Source: Deltaproteobacteria bacterium (lineage in GTDB: Bacteria; Desulfobacterota; SM23-61). From it: a stretch of DNA of 64,000 bases. Numbering within the stretch: position 1 is the stretch's first letter; each line of letters starts with the position of its first letter. Shown piece by piece: positions 19,152 through 29,086 of this stretch. Position numbers and translations under genes: made by a program. Below the pieces are notes generated by a model. The model was not told the origin of the DNA. It worked only from the letters and a program-made list of their open reading frames with translations, and did no database searches. The stretch is taken from positions 1 through 64,000 of the forward strand of contig VGSF01000005.1 of assembly GCA_016875165.1 (NCBI GenBank). The letters are read 5' to 3'.

Positions 19152-19856
19152 ATGGCTCCAACAAGCACCAAAGGATCGTTAGTTAAAAAGTTAGAAGCTC
19201 TTGCCAAGATTAGCAGGGCCATCTCCTCCGACCTCTACCTGGAAGACATCCTCAGCCTGATCGTGGTGGTTACAGCCGAGGTGATGAAATCGAAAGTATG
19301 CTCCCTTTGGCTTTTGGATGAGAGAGACAATGTCTTAAAGATCAGAGCTACGCAGGCCATGAGCGAAGAGTACCTGAAAGAGAGAAGCCTCAAACTGGGC
19401 GAAGGTGTCGTGGGATATGTGGCCGTGGAGAACAGGCCAATGATGATCTATAACGTTCTGAAGGAGCCGAGATACAAGGAGAAAGAACTGGCCAAAAAAG
19501 AGGGGCTGGTTTCCATGTTGAGCGTTCCCATGTGCGTGAAAGATAAAGTCATCGGGGTGATTAACTGTTATACCTCCTACCCGCACAAGTTCACAAAGAG
19601 CGAGGTGGAAGTCTTTACCACCGTAGCCAACCAGGCAGCCATTGCCATCGAGAACGCCGGTTTGATTATAAAGGCTAAGATTATTGAGGATGAGTTGATT
19701 TCCCGCAAGGTTGTGGAGCGGGCCAAAGGAATTTTGATGAAAGAACAGCGTGTTTCCGAGGAAGAAGCCTTCCGCAGGATCCAGAAAAAATCCATGGACT
19801 TAAGGAAATCAATGCGCGAGATAGCCGAGGCCATCATTTTGGCCAACCAGATTTAA
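19152..19856 (+). CDS. GAF-ANTAR regulator (putative RNA-binding antiterminator)
   Basis: GAF N-terminus; C-terminal SRKVVERAKGILMKEQRVSEEEAFRRIQKKSMDLRKSMREIAEAII matches ANTAR consensus. Confidence 0.88.
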   Translation: MAPTSTKGSLVKKLEALAKISRAISSDLYLEDILSLIVVVTAEVMKSKVCSLWLLDERDNVLKIRATQAMSEEYLKERSLKLGEGVVGYVAVENRPMMIYNVLKEPRYKEKELAKKEGLVSMLSVPMCVKDKVIGVINCYTSYPHKFTKSEVEVFTTVANQAAIAIENAGLIIKAKIIEDELISRKVVERAKGILMKEQRVSEEEAFRRIQKKSMDLRKSMREIAEAIILANQI

Positions 19857-20015
19857 TATGCATTCGTTTCCCGCACAGAATGATGAAAAAGTTAGCGCTT
19901 CATCTAACCTTTAACGCTCTTTGCCCCACATAGCATATCTACAATTTATTGGTAAGTTGCCCTCCCTTCACTTTGATCCGTAATCTATTTATATCGGGCG
20001 GGGAGGCACATCCGC

Positions 20016-21506
20016 TTACAGTCCCTGCAGCATTTTTGGCTTCTTGAACAATGGATATACGATAGAGATGACGGCAGCGGCGAGTAAAATGGCGCTGAGC
20101 GGTCTGGATACCAGGATGAGAGGATCACCCAGGGAGAGTAACAGCGACCTTCTCAAAGAGAGTTCTGCAAGATCTCCCAGGACTAAGGCCAACACAGCCG
20201 GAGCGATCGGAAAGCCGTATTTTCTCATGTAGTAGCCGATTAATCCAAACGCCAACATGAGGTAAAGATCATCCATATTATTATTCAATCCAAAAGCCCC
20301 GATGACGCAGAGAATCATGATCGCCGCTGAAAAGACCGAATAAGGAAGCCTGTTCAACTGCAAAAACAGGCGAATCCCCACGATGGTTAATCCTAATAAA
20401 AATACATTGGCCATGAGCATGGCCACAAAGATGCCGTAAATAATATCCGGCCTCTGGGTCAGCAATAATGGGCCGGGCTGGAGTCCATGGATCATAAAGG
20501 CCGCAATAAGCATAGCCGTCGTATTACTTCCGGGGATGCCCAGCGAAAGGAGGATGGTCATGGACCCGCCGGTTGAGGCATTATTGGCGGATTCAGCAGC
20601 CATTAAACCTTCCACAGCCCCGTTGCCAAACTTTTCAGGATGTTTGGAGGTCCTGGCAGCCTCGCCATAAGCCAGAAAGGCCGCGATCGTTGCCCCTGCG
20701 CCGGGCAGGGCTCCAACGATGGTTCCGATAATGGGCGATTTGGCCAGGGTGGGCCAGTTCTTCTTAAATTCAGAAAACTTGGGCATCTCTTCTTTCATGC
20801 CCCGGTAGTTAGCAGATCCCTTATATTCTTTAAAAGGCTCTTCAGCCTCGATGAAAATTTCGGATACAGCCAGCAATCCAACCATGGCAGTGATAAAACT
20901 GATCCCCCCCAGAAGGATCGTTGTTCCAAATGTAAACCGTTCGAGGCCGGTTATCCCATCGGTTCCGATCGTGGCCAGGAATATGCCAAACATACAGGAT
21001 ATCAGACCCTTTAAAACAGAGCCTCCTGACAGCCCCGATACCACGCTTAATCCGAGCATGGTCAGCGCAAAATATTCCGGGGGGCCAAAGCGCAACGCAA
21101 AATTGGCAATGATAGGCGTGGCCGCCATCATCACAAACACACTGAATATGCCTCCTCCGATTGAACAGAGAAGAAAAATCCACAAGGCATAAGCAGCGCG
21201 CCCCTGTTTGGCGAGAGAATGGCCCTCAATGACCGTGGGCACGGAAGAAGGCTCCCCTGGTATTCCAAAGAGAATGGAGGTGATCGATCCGCCGGTAATC
21301 CCTCCACAATAAGCGGCTACAAGGATCGTAAAGGCCGCGAGAGGGGACATGGCGTAGGTGAAAGGCAGAAGAAGGACGACTCCCATGGAAGTGCTGATTC
21401 CGGGAAGGGCCCCGGCCATGAGCCCCCATAACCCTCCCAGGGTCAGGGCCAGAAGAATCTGTGGTTGGAAGATCGCCGCAAATGCCGTCAAATAGTGCTC
21501 GAACAA
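20016..21506 (-). CDS. tctA: Tripartite tricarboxylate transporter, TctA permease
   Basis: GLWGLMAGALPGIST, GIPGEPSSVPT, GALPGAGATIAAFLAYGEAARTSKHPE motifs. Confidence 0.93.
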   Translation of the reverse strand: MFEHYLTAFAAIFQPQILLALTLGGLWGLMAGALPGISTSMGVVLLLPFTYAMSPLAAFTILVAAYCGGITGGSITSILFGIPGEPSSVPTVIEGHSLAKQGRAAYALWIFLLCSIGGGIFSVFVMMAATPIIANFALRFGPPEYFALTMLGLSVVSGLSGGSVLKGLISCMFGIFLATIGTDGITGLERFTFGTTILLGGISFITAMVGLLAVSEIFIEAEEPFKEYKGSANYRGMKEEMPKFSEFKKNWPTLAKSPIIGTIVGALPGAGATIAAFLAYGEAARTSKHPEKFGNGAVEGLMAAESANNASTGGSMTILLSLGIPGSNTTAMLIAAFMIHGLQPGPLLLTQRPDIIYGIFVAMLMANVFLLGLTIVGIRLFLQLNRLPYSVFSAAIMILCVIGAFGLNNNMDDLYLMLAFGLIGYYMRKYGFPIAPAVLALVLGDLAELSLRRSLLLSLGDPLILVSRPLSAILLAAAVISIVYPLFKKPKMLQGL

Positions 21507-21525
21507 GGGTTAGCCCTCCTCCCGA

Positions 21526-22041
21526 TCAGTAGATAAACCGGCTGAATGCCGCAAAAAAATCCACTCCCCTGGGTAAAGGCATACCTATAAATTTGGCGAA
21601 AACGATTACTATCAGCGCGGTCAGCAGAAAAGGGGAAAGGACCAGGACAGGTTTTCTTCTTTCTTCAAGGGCCAGGATGAAAGCAAAAACATAGACGATA
21701 GTCGAAAGAACAAATCCAACATATGGCATAATGAGGATATACCCTAAAAGGCAGATCGCGCTGAGAGCAAATTTTTTCCTGCGGCTCTTTAGGTCTGTTT
21801 CGGCTGCGGGTGACCTTGAGGCCTCGCCTGGGGCCTGTTTCTTTGTTCTTTGGTATTTTTTGAAGCTTGAGATCAGTAGAATGATACTGAGAATAGATGC
21901 CGCGGATAGAGCAAGGATGGGCCAGAAACCGCTTCCTACATCGCCGAATCGTTGAACCTTATGCAATTTAAAGGAATCATAAAGCATGAAGACAAAAAAG
22001 GCGATAATGACAAAATTTGCCGCAACTTCATCTTTTTTCAT
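21526..22041 (-). CDS. tctB: Tripartite tricarboxylate transporter, TctB small permease
   Basis: ORF track 21526-22092; start MKKDEV at 22041 preferred; 4 TM segments; position between tctC and tctA. Confidence 0.82.
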   Translation of the reverse strand: MKKDEVAANFVIIAFFVFMLYDSFKLHKVQRFGDVGSGFWPILALSAASILSIILLISSFKKYQRTKKQAPGEASRSPAAETDLKSRRKKFALSAICLLGYILIMPYVGFVLSTIVYVFAFILALEERRKPVLVLSPFLLTALIVIVFAKFIGMPLPRGVDFFAAFSRFIY

Positions 22042-22057
22042 AATGCCCTCTTTCATC

Positions 22058-22090
22058 AAAAAAAGGGCGGAGAGAAAAGTTTTTCTCCGC
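22058..22090 (-). terminator. Terminator-like hairpin between tctC and tctB
   Basis: Minus strand GCGGAGAAAAACTTTTCTCTCCGC followed by CCTTTTTTT. Confidence 0.7.
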
Positions 22091-22121
22091 ACTTTTTTTG
22101 ATTTATCTAACGATGCCGGGG

Positions 22122-23093
22122 TTATTTAACATAACCAAGACTCTTAAGCACGTCCGTAAAGAATTTAACCTCGTTCTCCCAGTATTTTCTGGTCTCTTCA
22201 GGGCCCAGGTATCCGGGGCGGGCATAGAGATGATTATCCTGCACAAATTTCTTATAAACAGGCACATCAAGAGCCTTTTTAATCACATCGTGTAAATATT
22301 TTGTCCGCTCAGGAGGCGTCCCTTTTCTGACTGCCCATGCCCTCATCAACCCTTGCGTATAATCAACCCCCAACTCAGGAGTCGCTGGCACGTCAGGGAG
22401 GGCAGGATGCCTCTTCTCCATAATCACTGCCAGACCCTTTAATTTGCCGGCCTGGACTAAAGGCAGTGTCTCTGCCAACTCTTCACATGCCCCATGGATA
22501 TGTCCTCCCAAGATGGCCGCCTTGATCTCTGCGCCGGATTCGAAAGGCACAAAGGTTACATCAACCCCGAGTTTCTTGAAAAAGGCCACGGTCTGGATCT
22601 CCGACCATGCCCCAGGAGAGGTTCCGGCAAATTTAAGAAATCTGGGATTTTTTTTGCCATATTCTACGAGGTCTTGAATTGTCTTGAATTTTGAATCTCC
22701 GGAGATAATAACGGCCGTGGTGTCCCACTGGATTCTCATTATAGGATCGAAATCCCTTAGGATATTAGCTCGAGTCTTTGGCGCCACAGCGTCAATCAGG
22801 TGGGATGTGGTCACGGCAAAGACCGTGTAGCCATCAGCAGGCTGCCCTGCCGCATGGAGCATGCCCTTTGTGCCTCCCCCGCCGGGCATATTGGTGATCA
22901 CCAGGGGGACTTTTAGAAGCGGCTTCATCCCCTCGGCCACTGCCCTGGCCGCCGTATCACTCCCGCCCCCAACCCCGAACGGAACGATGATCTCAATGGC
23001 CCGCTCAGGAAACGCCGCCGCAACCCCGCAAAACCCCATCACCCATCCAACCAAGCCCAAAACCGCTACCCAAACTCCTGTTGCTCTTCTCAT
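22122..23093 (-). CDS. tctC: Tripartite tricarboxylate transporter, TctC substrate-binding protein (Bug family)
   Basis: Signal peptide, FPERAIEIIVPFGVGGGSDTAARAVA and NMPGGGGTKGMLHAA motifs. Confidence 0.92.
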   Translation of the reverse strand: MRRATGVWVAVLGLVGWVMGFCGVAAAFPERAIEIIVPFGVGGGSDTAARAVAEGMKPLLKVPLVITNMPGGGGTKGMLHAAGQPADGYTVFAVTTSHLIDAVAPKTRANILRDFDPIMRIQWDTTAVIISGDSKFKTIQDLVEYGKKNPRFLKFAGTSPGAWSEIQTVAFFKKLGVDVTFVPFESGAEIKAAILGGHIHGACEELAETLPLVQAGKLKGLAVIMEKRHPALPDVPATPELGVDYTQGLMRAWAVRKGTPPERTKYLHDVIKKALDVPVYKKFVQDNHLYARPGYLGPEETRKYWENEVKFFTDVLKSLGYVK

Positions 23094-23261
23094 ACGCTTC
23101 CCTCCTTTGTTTGCTTGATGTTTGCTTTATCTTTCGGCAATGGAAAGTTGATGATTTCGTAAAAAGTCCTGTTCTTGTCATTGCGAGGAGTTCCGCTTTC
23201 TATTCACCCCCACCCTCACCCTCCCCTATCAAGAGACTGTGTCGTAATTCCGTTCATGGTT

Positions 23262-23363
23262 CGAGAACCTCACCACGAACGGAAAACGATATGTTAAAAA
23301 TCAACTACTTAACCGTTCGCCCTGAGCCTGTCGAAGGGTAAATTACGGACTTTTGCAAGAACC
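23262..23363. repeat. Second copy of the cctgagcctgtcgaagggtaaattacggacttttgcaagaa repeat
   Basis: Matches 484-582 over both arms. Confidence 0.7.
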
Positions 23364-23549
23364 TCTTTGGTTAGGAAATTATCATGAATCAGTTTATTTG
23401 TCCATGCCTCGTTTGTCGTGGAGACCGTTCATCAAGTAAAGAACAGAGGAAGGCCTTTTCTTAGGCTTTTTCCTGCAGGTTGGCGATTTTTGATGCCTTG
23501 TATTTACCCTACCATATTGCTGCAAGCTCTCCACACATGGGCACAGACT

Positions 23550-25409
23550 TTAGCGTTTCTCCGGTTTTTCCACCATATAGAGAATGTCGTCCCAAGAATG
23601 ACGGTAGAGGTCGGTCTTCAGTCTTTTCTGGTCAAAGATGTGCCCGATTAATCCGATGGCCCGGGCCAGGGTGAAGATGGCGTTGAGATACCCGATCTCC
23701 ACTATATCTTCGATCTCCTGGGTAGAGAACGAACCACAGGCGTTCAATAGATCCAGGAAGGATGCTCCAATGCATCCATCCACGTTCAGGATGAGGGTGT
23801 TCCTCTTCTGGGTCGTCACCTTTTCCACAGCCACGGCGTAGTCCAGATATTTAGTCTTGGGAAAGTTCTTATAAGCGTAGTTCTTCAGGACCTCCACCCG
23901 CTTGTCCGGGTTGTTCAGGCTCTTGACCCTGTGTCCAATCCCCGGGATGTTGATGCCCAGCCTTTTCACTTCGTCCACGAAAGCCTCGGGTGCTTTGCCG
24001 GCATCACAAGCCTTCTTGAAATACCGGGCCGCGTCATCAATGGCTCCCCCGAAGCGAGGACCAATGGTCAGGAGACCGGAGGCCAGGGAGGAGATGACAT
24101 CCTTCCCCGCCCTGGCGGTGACGATGGCGTTGTGGGCTCCGGACACAGCAGGTCCATGATCGGCCGATATCTTGATGATGATCTCGATGAATTCGGTGGC
24201 CCATTTCGGAAGCAGCTTCTTGAACCAAAGAAGGCTGATCACGTCTCCGATGGAGTATCCCTTTTCGATGACCTCGCTGATCTGGACCCCCGCGTATGAG
24301 GGCTCATCTCCCCGCTCATCCGAGATGGTGCAGATGAAGTTTGCCGCCCGTCTCACCAGGCCGGCTTTTCTCGCCGCCTTATAATCCTGCGGAATCGGCG
24401 GAGGAGCCACTTCCGTCGTCGGCATCGCCTTTCCTTCGGCAAGAAGCTTGTCAAAGGTCTCCTTTATCATCCTGTCTAAGTCATCGAAGGAATTGGGCAC
24501 TATTGCTCCTGCTTCCCTCAGGGCTCGGTTCTTGGCATCAGCCGTCTCCTGAATGTTCCCGGCCCTGGCTCCAGCGTGGCCGAACTGGACCTCCGCGGGG
24601 AATACCTTGGAGCAGGTCCCGATATTCCAGGCGACCAGGGGCTTGGTGATCTTTTTCATGGTAAGCGCCTCAACTACCTCATATTCATCCATTCCCCCGA
24701 CTTCTCCGAGCATGACCATCATTTTTATCTCGGGATTCGCCTCATATCTCATTAGGTGATCGATGAAGGCGCTTCCCGGGTATCTATCGCCGCCAATGGC
24801 GATTCCCTCGTATACCCCGTCGGAGTTCAAGGCAATGATGCTGTTGATCTCATTTGAAAGACCGCCCGATTTGGAGATGTAAGCGACATGCCCGGGCCGG
24901 TAAAGCTTGGACTCGATGATATTGTCCAGCGCGCCGGCCGTGTTTCCAATGCGGAAGGCGCCCGGGGCAATACCCCCCACTGTGGCTGGACCAATCACCC
25001 ATTTCTTCATCTTTTTGGCCAGGTGGGCCAGTTCTCTGGAGTACTTCTCGGGAACCCCTTCGGCAATCACTGCGATGGTCCGGATGGTCTTCGTTTCCAG
25101 GGCTTCCTTCGTGGTGGAATAGGCGGACCGGAAGGAAGCGAAGTTCACCAGCACATCCGCATTCGGATGATTTTCCACGCCCTGTTTGAGCGTCCGGTAG
25201 ATGGGGATGAGGACCTCCCGACTCCCGAAGAAGCACTGATGCCATCCCTCCCCGGTCGGGTTCACTATTGCGGCGACGCTCGGCTGCTCTCGCCGGCAGA
25301 GATAGTCGAAATCCAGCATCCTTTGGATAGCATCCTCCTGCAGGCCATATACGATCGAGAGTGTATCCCGGTCAAATAGGCTATAAGCTTTTCGCGCAGC
25401 CACTTTCAT
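23550..25409 (-). CDS. aclA: ATP-citrate lyase large (alpha) subunit: succinyl-CoA-synthetase-like domain plus citrate-synthase-like domain
   Basis: Phospho-His motif FGHAGA, HGPAVSGAHNAIVTARAGKDVISSLASGLLTIGPRFGGA, PGIGHRVKSLNNPDKRV, NVDGCIGASFLDLL as in eukaryotic ACLY and Chlorobi AclA. Confidence 0.9.
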   Translation of the reverse strand: MKVAARKAYSLFDRDTLSIVYGLQEDAIQRMLDFDYLCRREQPSVAAIVNPTGEGWHQCFFGSREVLIPIYRTLKQGVENHPNADVLVNFASFRSAYSTTKEALETKTIRTIAVIAEGVPEKYSRELAHLAKKMKKWVIGPATVGGIAPGAFRIGNTAGALDNIIESKLYRPGHVAYISKSGGLSNEINSIIALNSDGVYEGIAIGGDRYPGSAFIDHLMRYEANPEIKMMVMLGEVGGMDEYEVVEALTMKKITKPLVAWNIGTCSKVFPAEVQFGHAGARAGNIQETADAKNRALREAGAIVPNSFDDLDRMIKETFDKLLAEGKAMPTTEVAPPPIPQDYKAARKAGLVRRAANFICTISDERGDEPSYAGVQISEVIEKGYSIGDVISLLWFKKLLPKWATEFIEIIIKISADHGPAVSGAHNAIVTARAGKDVISSLASGLLTIGPRFGGAIDDAARYFKKACDAGKAPEAFVDEVKRLGINIPGIGHRVKSLNNPDKRVEVLKNYAYKNFPKTKYLDYAVAVEKVTTQKRNTLILNVDGCIGASFLDLLNACGSFSTQEIEDIVEIGYLNAIFTLARAIGLIGHIFDQKRLKTDLYRHSWDDILYMVEKPEKR

Positions 25410-26686
25410 TACTCCTTTTCCTCAAGCGCAACCCTTACAATTCTGGTCATGGGTATTTCAGGACCATGAACCTCAATGGGCACATCCAGGTTCTTGCCCA
25501 GCTCTTTCATTTTGCGCAGGCCCTCCTGCCAGTTGGGCCCTCCCCTGCGGAGATAAATCCGGGCATTCACGGCCTTGAGCTTGTCCTTGTATTCCGTTAG
25601 CGCCTGGGCAATCCCGGTCAGGGTTTGAGCCACGTCCGTGAAGTTGGCAATTCCGCCGCCTAATAGGAGAATCTTGGGCTTCCTTTCCGGATCCTTTTCG
25701 CGGGTGAAAAGATCCAGGATTGTTCGGGCGTATTTGTAGGTAATTTCCGCGGGGGGATTCCCGCTGTATTCCCCATAGTTCCCCAGGTCTTTGGCGAACC
25801 CCAGGTCAACAATCGTATCCGTGTAAACGACGCTCGCCCCGCCGCCTGCGTTCATGGTCCATACCCTTCCCTTTGGATTGAGAATCGTGAGCTTCAGAGA
25901 GGCTCCGGTGCCCTCATCCAGTTCCTTGACGTAAACTTCCTCCCTGGAAGGCTCTCTTCCGAATGGAGGAGGGAAGGAGACCTGCCCCCACTTCCGGCCA
26001 CACTCATAGAAGGCCGTGTCATCCAGCCTGGCCTTGACATCCAGGGGCGCCACCCGGTTGCCGTTCACGGCCAGGGGGTTGAACTCGAGGAAGGTGAAGT
26101 GCAAATCTTCATAGAATTTGAATATTCCTTTAATGAAGGTGGCCAAGAACTTTTTCTCGCCGCCCGAAAGGTCGGCGAGGAGTTTTTCGGCCACATCAAC
26201 CTCGTTGATGGAGGCGGCAACCGGAACCAGAATCGACGCCACCCTTTCCCAGTTTTCTTCAATATCCACCCCGCCAGCGGGAGAGAAGTAAATGGTATCT
26301 CCGGCCCGGTTAGATTTGATCGCCAGGTAGTACTCAACGCTCTGAGGAAGGAAAGGCTCGATTATAAAATGGTTCAGCACCCCGGTCACCTGGCCGACAG
26401 TGACGGGCTTGCCCATACGCTCATATATCCATTTCTTGGACTCCTTAAAATCTGTGTTCAGGAGAATGAGACCGTGCTTGCCTCTCTTCCCTATCAGCTC
26501 GTCCGGTTTCACGGCGAGCTTCTCTCTCTCAAGCCATTCGTTCCCGGTTATCAACTGTTCCAAGTCCGTGCCCGGGGTCACCTGCGCGGCCTTTCCCGAA
26601 AAAATTAAGGTTTCGCCAAAGTAGCTCTTCCACAACCGTTCCAACATTTTTTTCGCATCATATTCTCTTATCGCTCTTTGAGCCAT
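25409..26686 (-). CDS. aclB: ATP-citrate lyase small (beta, ATP-grasp) subunit
   Basis: ORF track 25409-26776, but the first 30 codons come from a repeat; native start MAQRAIREYDAKKML at 26686; VWTMNAGGGASVVYTDTI motif. Confidence 0.88.
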   Translation of the reverse strand: MAQRAIREYDAKKMLERLWKSYFGETLIFSGKAAQVTPGTDLEQLITGNEWLEREKLAVKPDELIGKRGKHGLILLNTDFKESKKWIYERMGKPVTVGQVTGVLNHFIIEPFLPQSVEYYLAIKSNRAGDTIYFSPAGGVDIEENWERVASILVPVAASINEVDVAEKLLADLSGGEKKFLATFIKGIFKFYEDLHFTFLEFNPLAVNGNRVAPLDVKARLDDTAFYECGRKWGQVSFPPPFGREPSREEVYVKELDEGTGASLKLTILNPKGRVWTMNAGGGASVVYTDTIVDLGFAKDLGNYGEYSGNPPAEITYKYARTILDLFTREKDPERKPKILLLGGGIANFTDVAQTLTGIAQALTEYKDKLKAVNARIYLRRGGPNWQEGLRKMKELGKNLDVPIEVHGPEIPMTRIVRVALEEKE

Positions 26687-26698
26687 ATTGCCACCTGC

Positions 26699-26857
26699 GT
26701 ATGACTTTAGCTGTTTGAAAACCATCCCTGACAGGGTGATTTTTAAGGGTGTCATTCCTGCGAAAGCAGGAATCAAGGGTTTTTCCTAATGGGTTCTGGA
26801 TTCCCGTTTTCATGGTAATGACAAAACGTAGATTTTTTTAAAGGGTTAAAGTGTTAC
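26699..26857. repeat. MITE type C (same TIRs, third core)
   Basis: GTATGACTTTAGCTGTTTGAAAA ... TTTTTTTAAAGGGTTAAAGTGTTAC; perfect 8-bp duplication CCACCTGC (26691-26698 and 26858-26865). Confidence 0.88.
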
Positions 26858-26995
26858 CCACCTGCAAGATTGGCAGTTTATCTCCACCCTTTTGATGGGG
26901 AAAGCAATAGGCATGCCGTTATTGTAACCATTCAACAATGTGAAATTTAAGGAGGAAATAAATGATTTGACAATTGCGTTTCATTTTATTACATT

Positions 26996-27015
26996 ATGTT
27001 TAAACGTCTAAACAT
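26996..27015. promoter_or_regulatory. Palindromic candidate operator upstream of PrpR-like gene
   Basis: ATGTTTA-AACGTC-TAAACAT, perfect 7-bp arms, between divergent aclBA and the PrpR-like gene; TTGACA at about 26968. Confidence 0.5.
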
Positions 27016-27035
27016 ATTTGAAACAGAGGGACATT

Positions 27036-28973
27036 ATGGAACAGGCTTTCAAGATAGGTTTCATCGCTTCCACCCAACAATTTATTGACTGCGCTCTTTC
27101 CGTGGCCAGGAAGCGCAAACTCGACGTAGTTACCTCGTTGACTGGCTTGGACGCGGCCATCCCCGCTGGCCAGAGGATGGAGCAAGAGGGAGTAGAAGTC
27201 GTCATCAGTCGCCGGGGCACTGGATCGCTGCTCAGAAAAAACCTTAAGATTCCGGTTTTATCTGTGCGGATGAGCTCCCATGATATCCTTCGTAATATCC
27301 GGGACGCCAGCTTGATGGGGCGGAAGATCCTGCTGACTTCCTTAGGAGACGAAATTGGGGACATGGCTTTATTCCAAGACATCTTCAAAGTAGCCCTTAT
27401 TCCCGGTGTCTTCCATGACTTCGAAAGCTTGGAAACGGTGATTGTCGGGGGCAAGAGACAGGGGTGTGAAGTCGTCATCGGCGGGGGAGTCTCCGTAGCC
27501 CTGGCCAGAAAACACGGTCTGAAGGCCGTGGAAATCCGAACCAACGAGGATGCCATACAGTCGGCCTTGGAAGATGCGGCCTCCGTTGCCAGGGCCAATC
27601 GCGAGGAGCAGGAAAAGGCTCTACGGTACCGGACGATCATGGATACGACCTCAGAGGGAATTGCCGCGGTGGATAAGAAAGGCATCATCACCGCCATCAA
27701 TCGCGCAGCTCTTGATTTTTTCGGATTCTCCAGGAAACAGATAGAGGGCAAAGACTTTTTTGCCTGCTTTCCCGGATCCAGTTTCCGTGAGGTTCTGGAT
27801 GGAGGTCGCCCGCTTTTGAACAAGCTGGAGAAATTCGGGAGTGAGCAGTTTGTGACCAATTACATCCCTCTTCTGGTCGGCGCCGAAGTTGTCGGTTTGG
27901 TGATCACCTTCAGGGACCTCCCCAATGTAGTCCGGGCGGAAAACGAAGTGCGCCGTTCCTTGGTCAAACGCCTGATTCCCAAATATACCATCGACGACTT
28001 CATTTGCCGACATCCGGCAATGCAGGAAGTCGTTGAAAAAGCCCGGAAATTCTCCCGCTCCGATTCCACCGTTTTGATTACAGGCGAAACAGGGACAGGA
28101 AAAGAGATACTGGCCCAGAGCATTCATTCCCTTGGGCCGCGGCAGAAGGGTCCCTTTGTCTCCATCAACTGCGCTGCTGTCCCTGATCAGCTTCTGGAGA
28201 GCGAACTCTTCGGTTATGAAGAGGGCGCTTTCACCGGCTCGCGGCGTGGCGGGAAGCCCGGGCTTTTTGAGTTGGCTCACAACGGCGCCATGTTTCTCGA
28301 CGAGATTGGCGCCAATACCCCGAGTCTCCAAAGCCGCCTCCTCAGGGTTTTGCAGGAACGCGAAGTGATGCGCGTCGGCGGGGACCGCCTGATTCCCGTG
28401 AATGTGCGCGTAATTGCCGCCACAAACCAGAACCTGTGCCTCGAAGTTCAAAAAGGACGTTTCCGGGAAGACCTTTATTTCCGCCTTGCCGTGCTCACCA
28501 TCCATATTCCCCCGCTCAGGGAGCGGATAGATGACCTGCCGCTGCTCGTTAAGGATCTGATTCGCCGATGCTCCCGTAAGGACAAGGCGACATCACTGAC
28601 AATTCCCGAAAGCTACCTCGAAAAGCTCATGAAGTTGCCTTGGCCAGGCAATGTGCGTCAGCTTCAGAATTTTTTGGAAAAGCTGGTTATTCTCTGTGAC
28701 GACGACTTCAAAGTCGATGTTTTTGAAGAACTTTACAGCGAATTGCTCGAATATTCCACGCCTGGTGAACCGCGTTTTTGTTCAAAGGAGCCGGCTTTAA
28801 ACCACCATCTTCCCAGCAACCGGAGTGAAGACGAGGCGAGATCCATTCGACGGATACTGGAGGAATCACGGTTCTGCAAAACCCTGGCGGCCAAAAGGCT
28901 CGGAATAAGCAGGACTACGCTATGGCGGAAAATTAGAGAAATGGGGCTGGACCATCAACCCCCGGGTGCCTGA
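27036..28973 (+). CDS. PrpR-like sigma-54-dependent transcriptional activator (PrpR_N, PAS, AAA+, Fis HTH)
   Basis: PrpR_N-type N-terminus, GETGTGKE, GAFTGS, LDEIG, ARSIRRILEESRFCKTLAAKRLGISRTTLWRKI. Confidence 0.88.
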   Translation: MEQAFKIGFIASTQQFIDCALSVARKRKLDVVTSLTGLDAAIPAGQRMEQEGVEVVISRRGTGSLLRKNLKIPVLSVRMSSHDILRNIRDASLMGRKILLTSLGDEIGDMALFQDIFKVALIPGVFHDFESLETVIVGGKRQGCEVVIGGGVSVALARKHGLKAVEIRTNEDAIQSALEDAASVARANREEQEKALRYRTIMDTTSEGIAAVDKKGIITAINRAALDFFGFSRKQIEGKDFFACFPGSSFREVLDGGRPLLNKLEKFGSEQFVTNYIPLLVGAEVVGLVITFRDLPNVVRAENEVRRSLVKRLIPKYTIDDFICRHPAMQEVVEKARKFSRSDSTVLITGETGTGKEILAQSIHSLGPRQKGPFVSINCAAVPDQLLESELFGYEEGAFTGSRRGGKPGLFELAHNGAMFLDEIGANTPSLQSRLLRVLQEREVMRVGGDRLIPVNVRVIAATNQNLCLEVQKGRFREDLYFRLAVLTIHIPPLRERIDDLPLLVKDLIRRCSRKDKATSLTIPESYLEKLMKLPWPGNVRQLQNFLEKLVILCDDDFKVDVFEELYSELLEYSTPGEPRFCSKEPALNHHLPSNRSEDEARSIRRILEESRFCKTLAAKRLGISRTTLWRKIREMGLDHQPPGA

Positions 28974-29086
28974 TAAATATGCTGTTCTTTGGCCGACACG
29001 TAACGACACCCTTAGATAGGTTGGATTCTTTTCTTTATTATCCAACGCCCAATCTCCTTATCTAAGAAGGATTGCCGTCCCCCTGT

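Noticed and set aside
25409-26776. Extended N-terminus MIPAFAGMTPLKITLSGMVFKQLKSYAGGN of the AclB ORF
   Set aside because: Encoded by the inserted type C MITE and the duplicated RBS; native start is 26686
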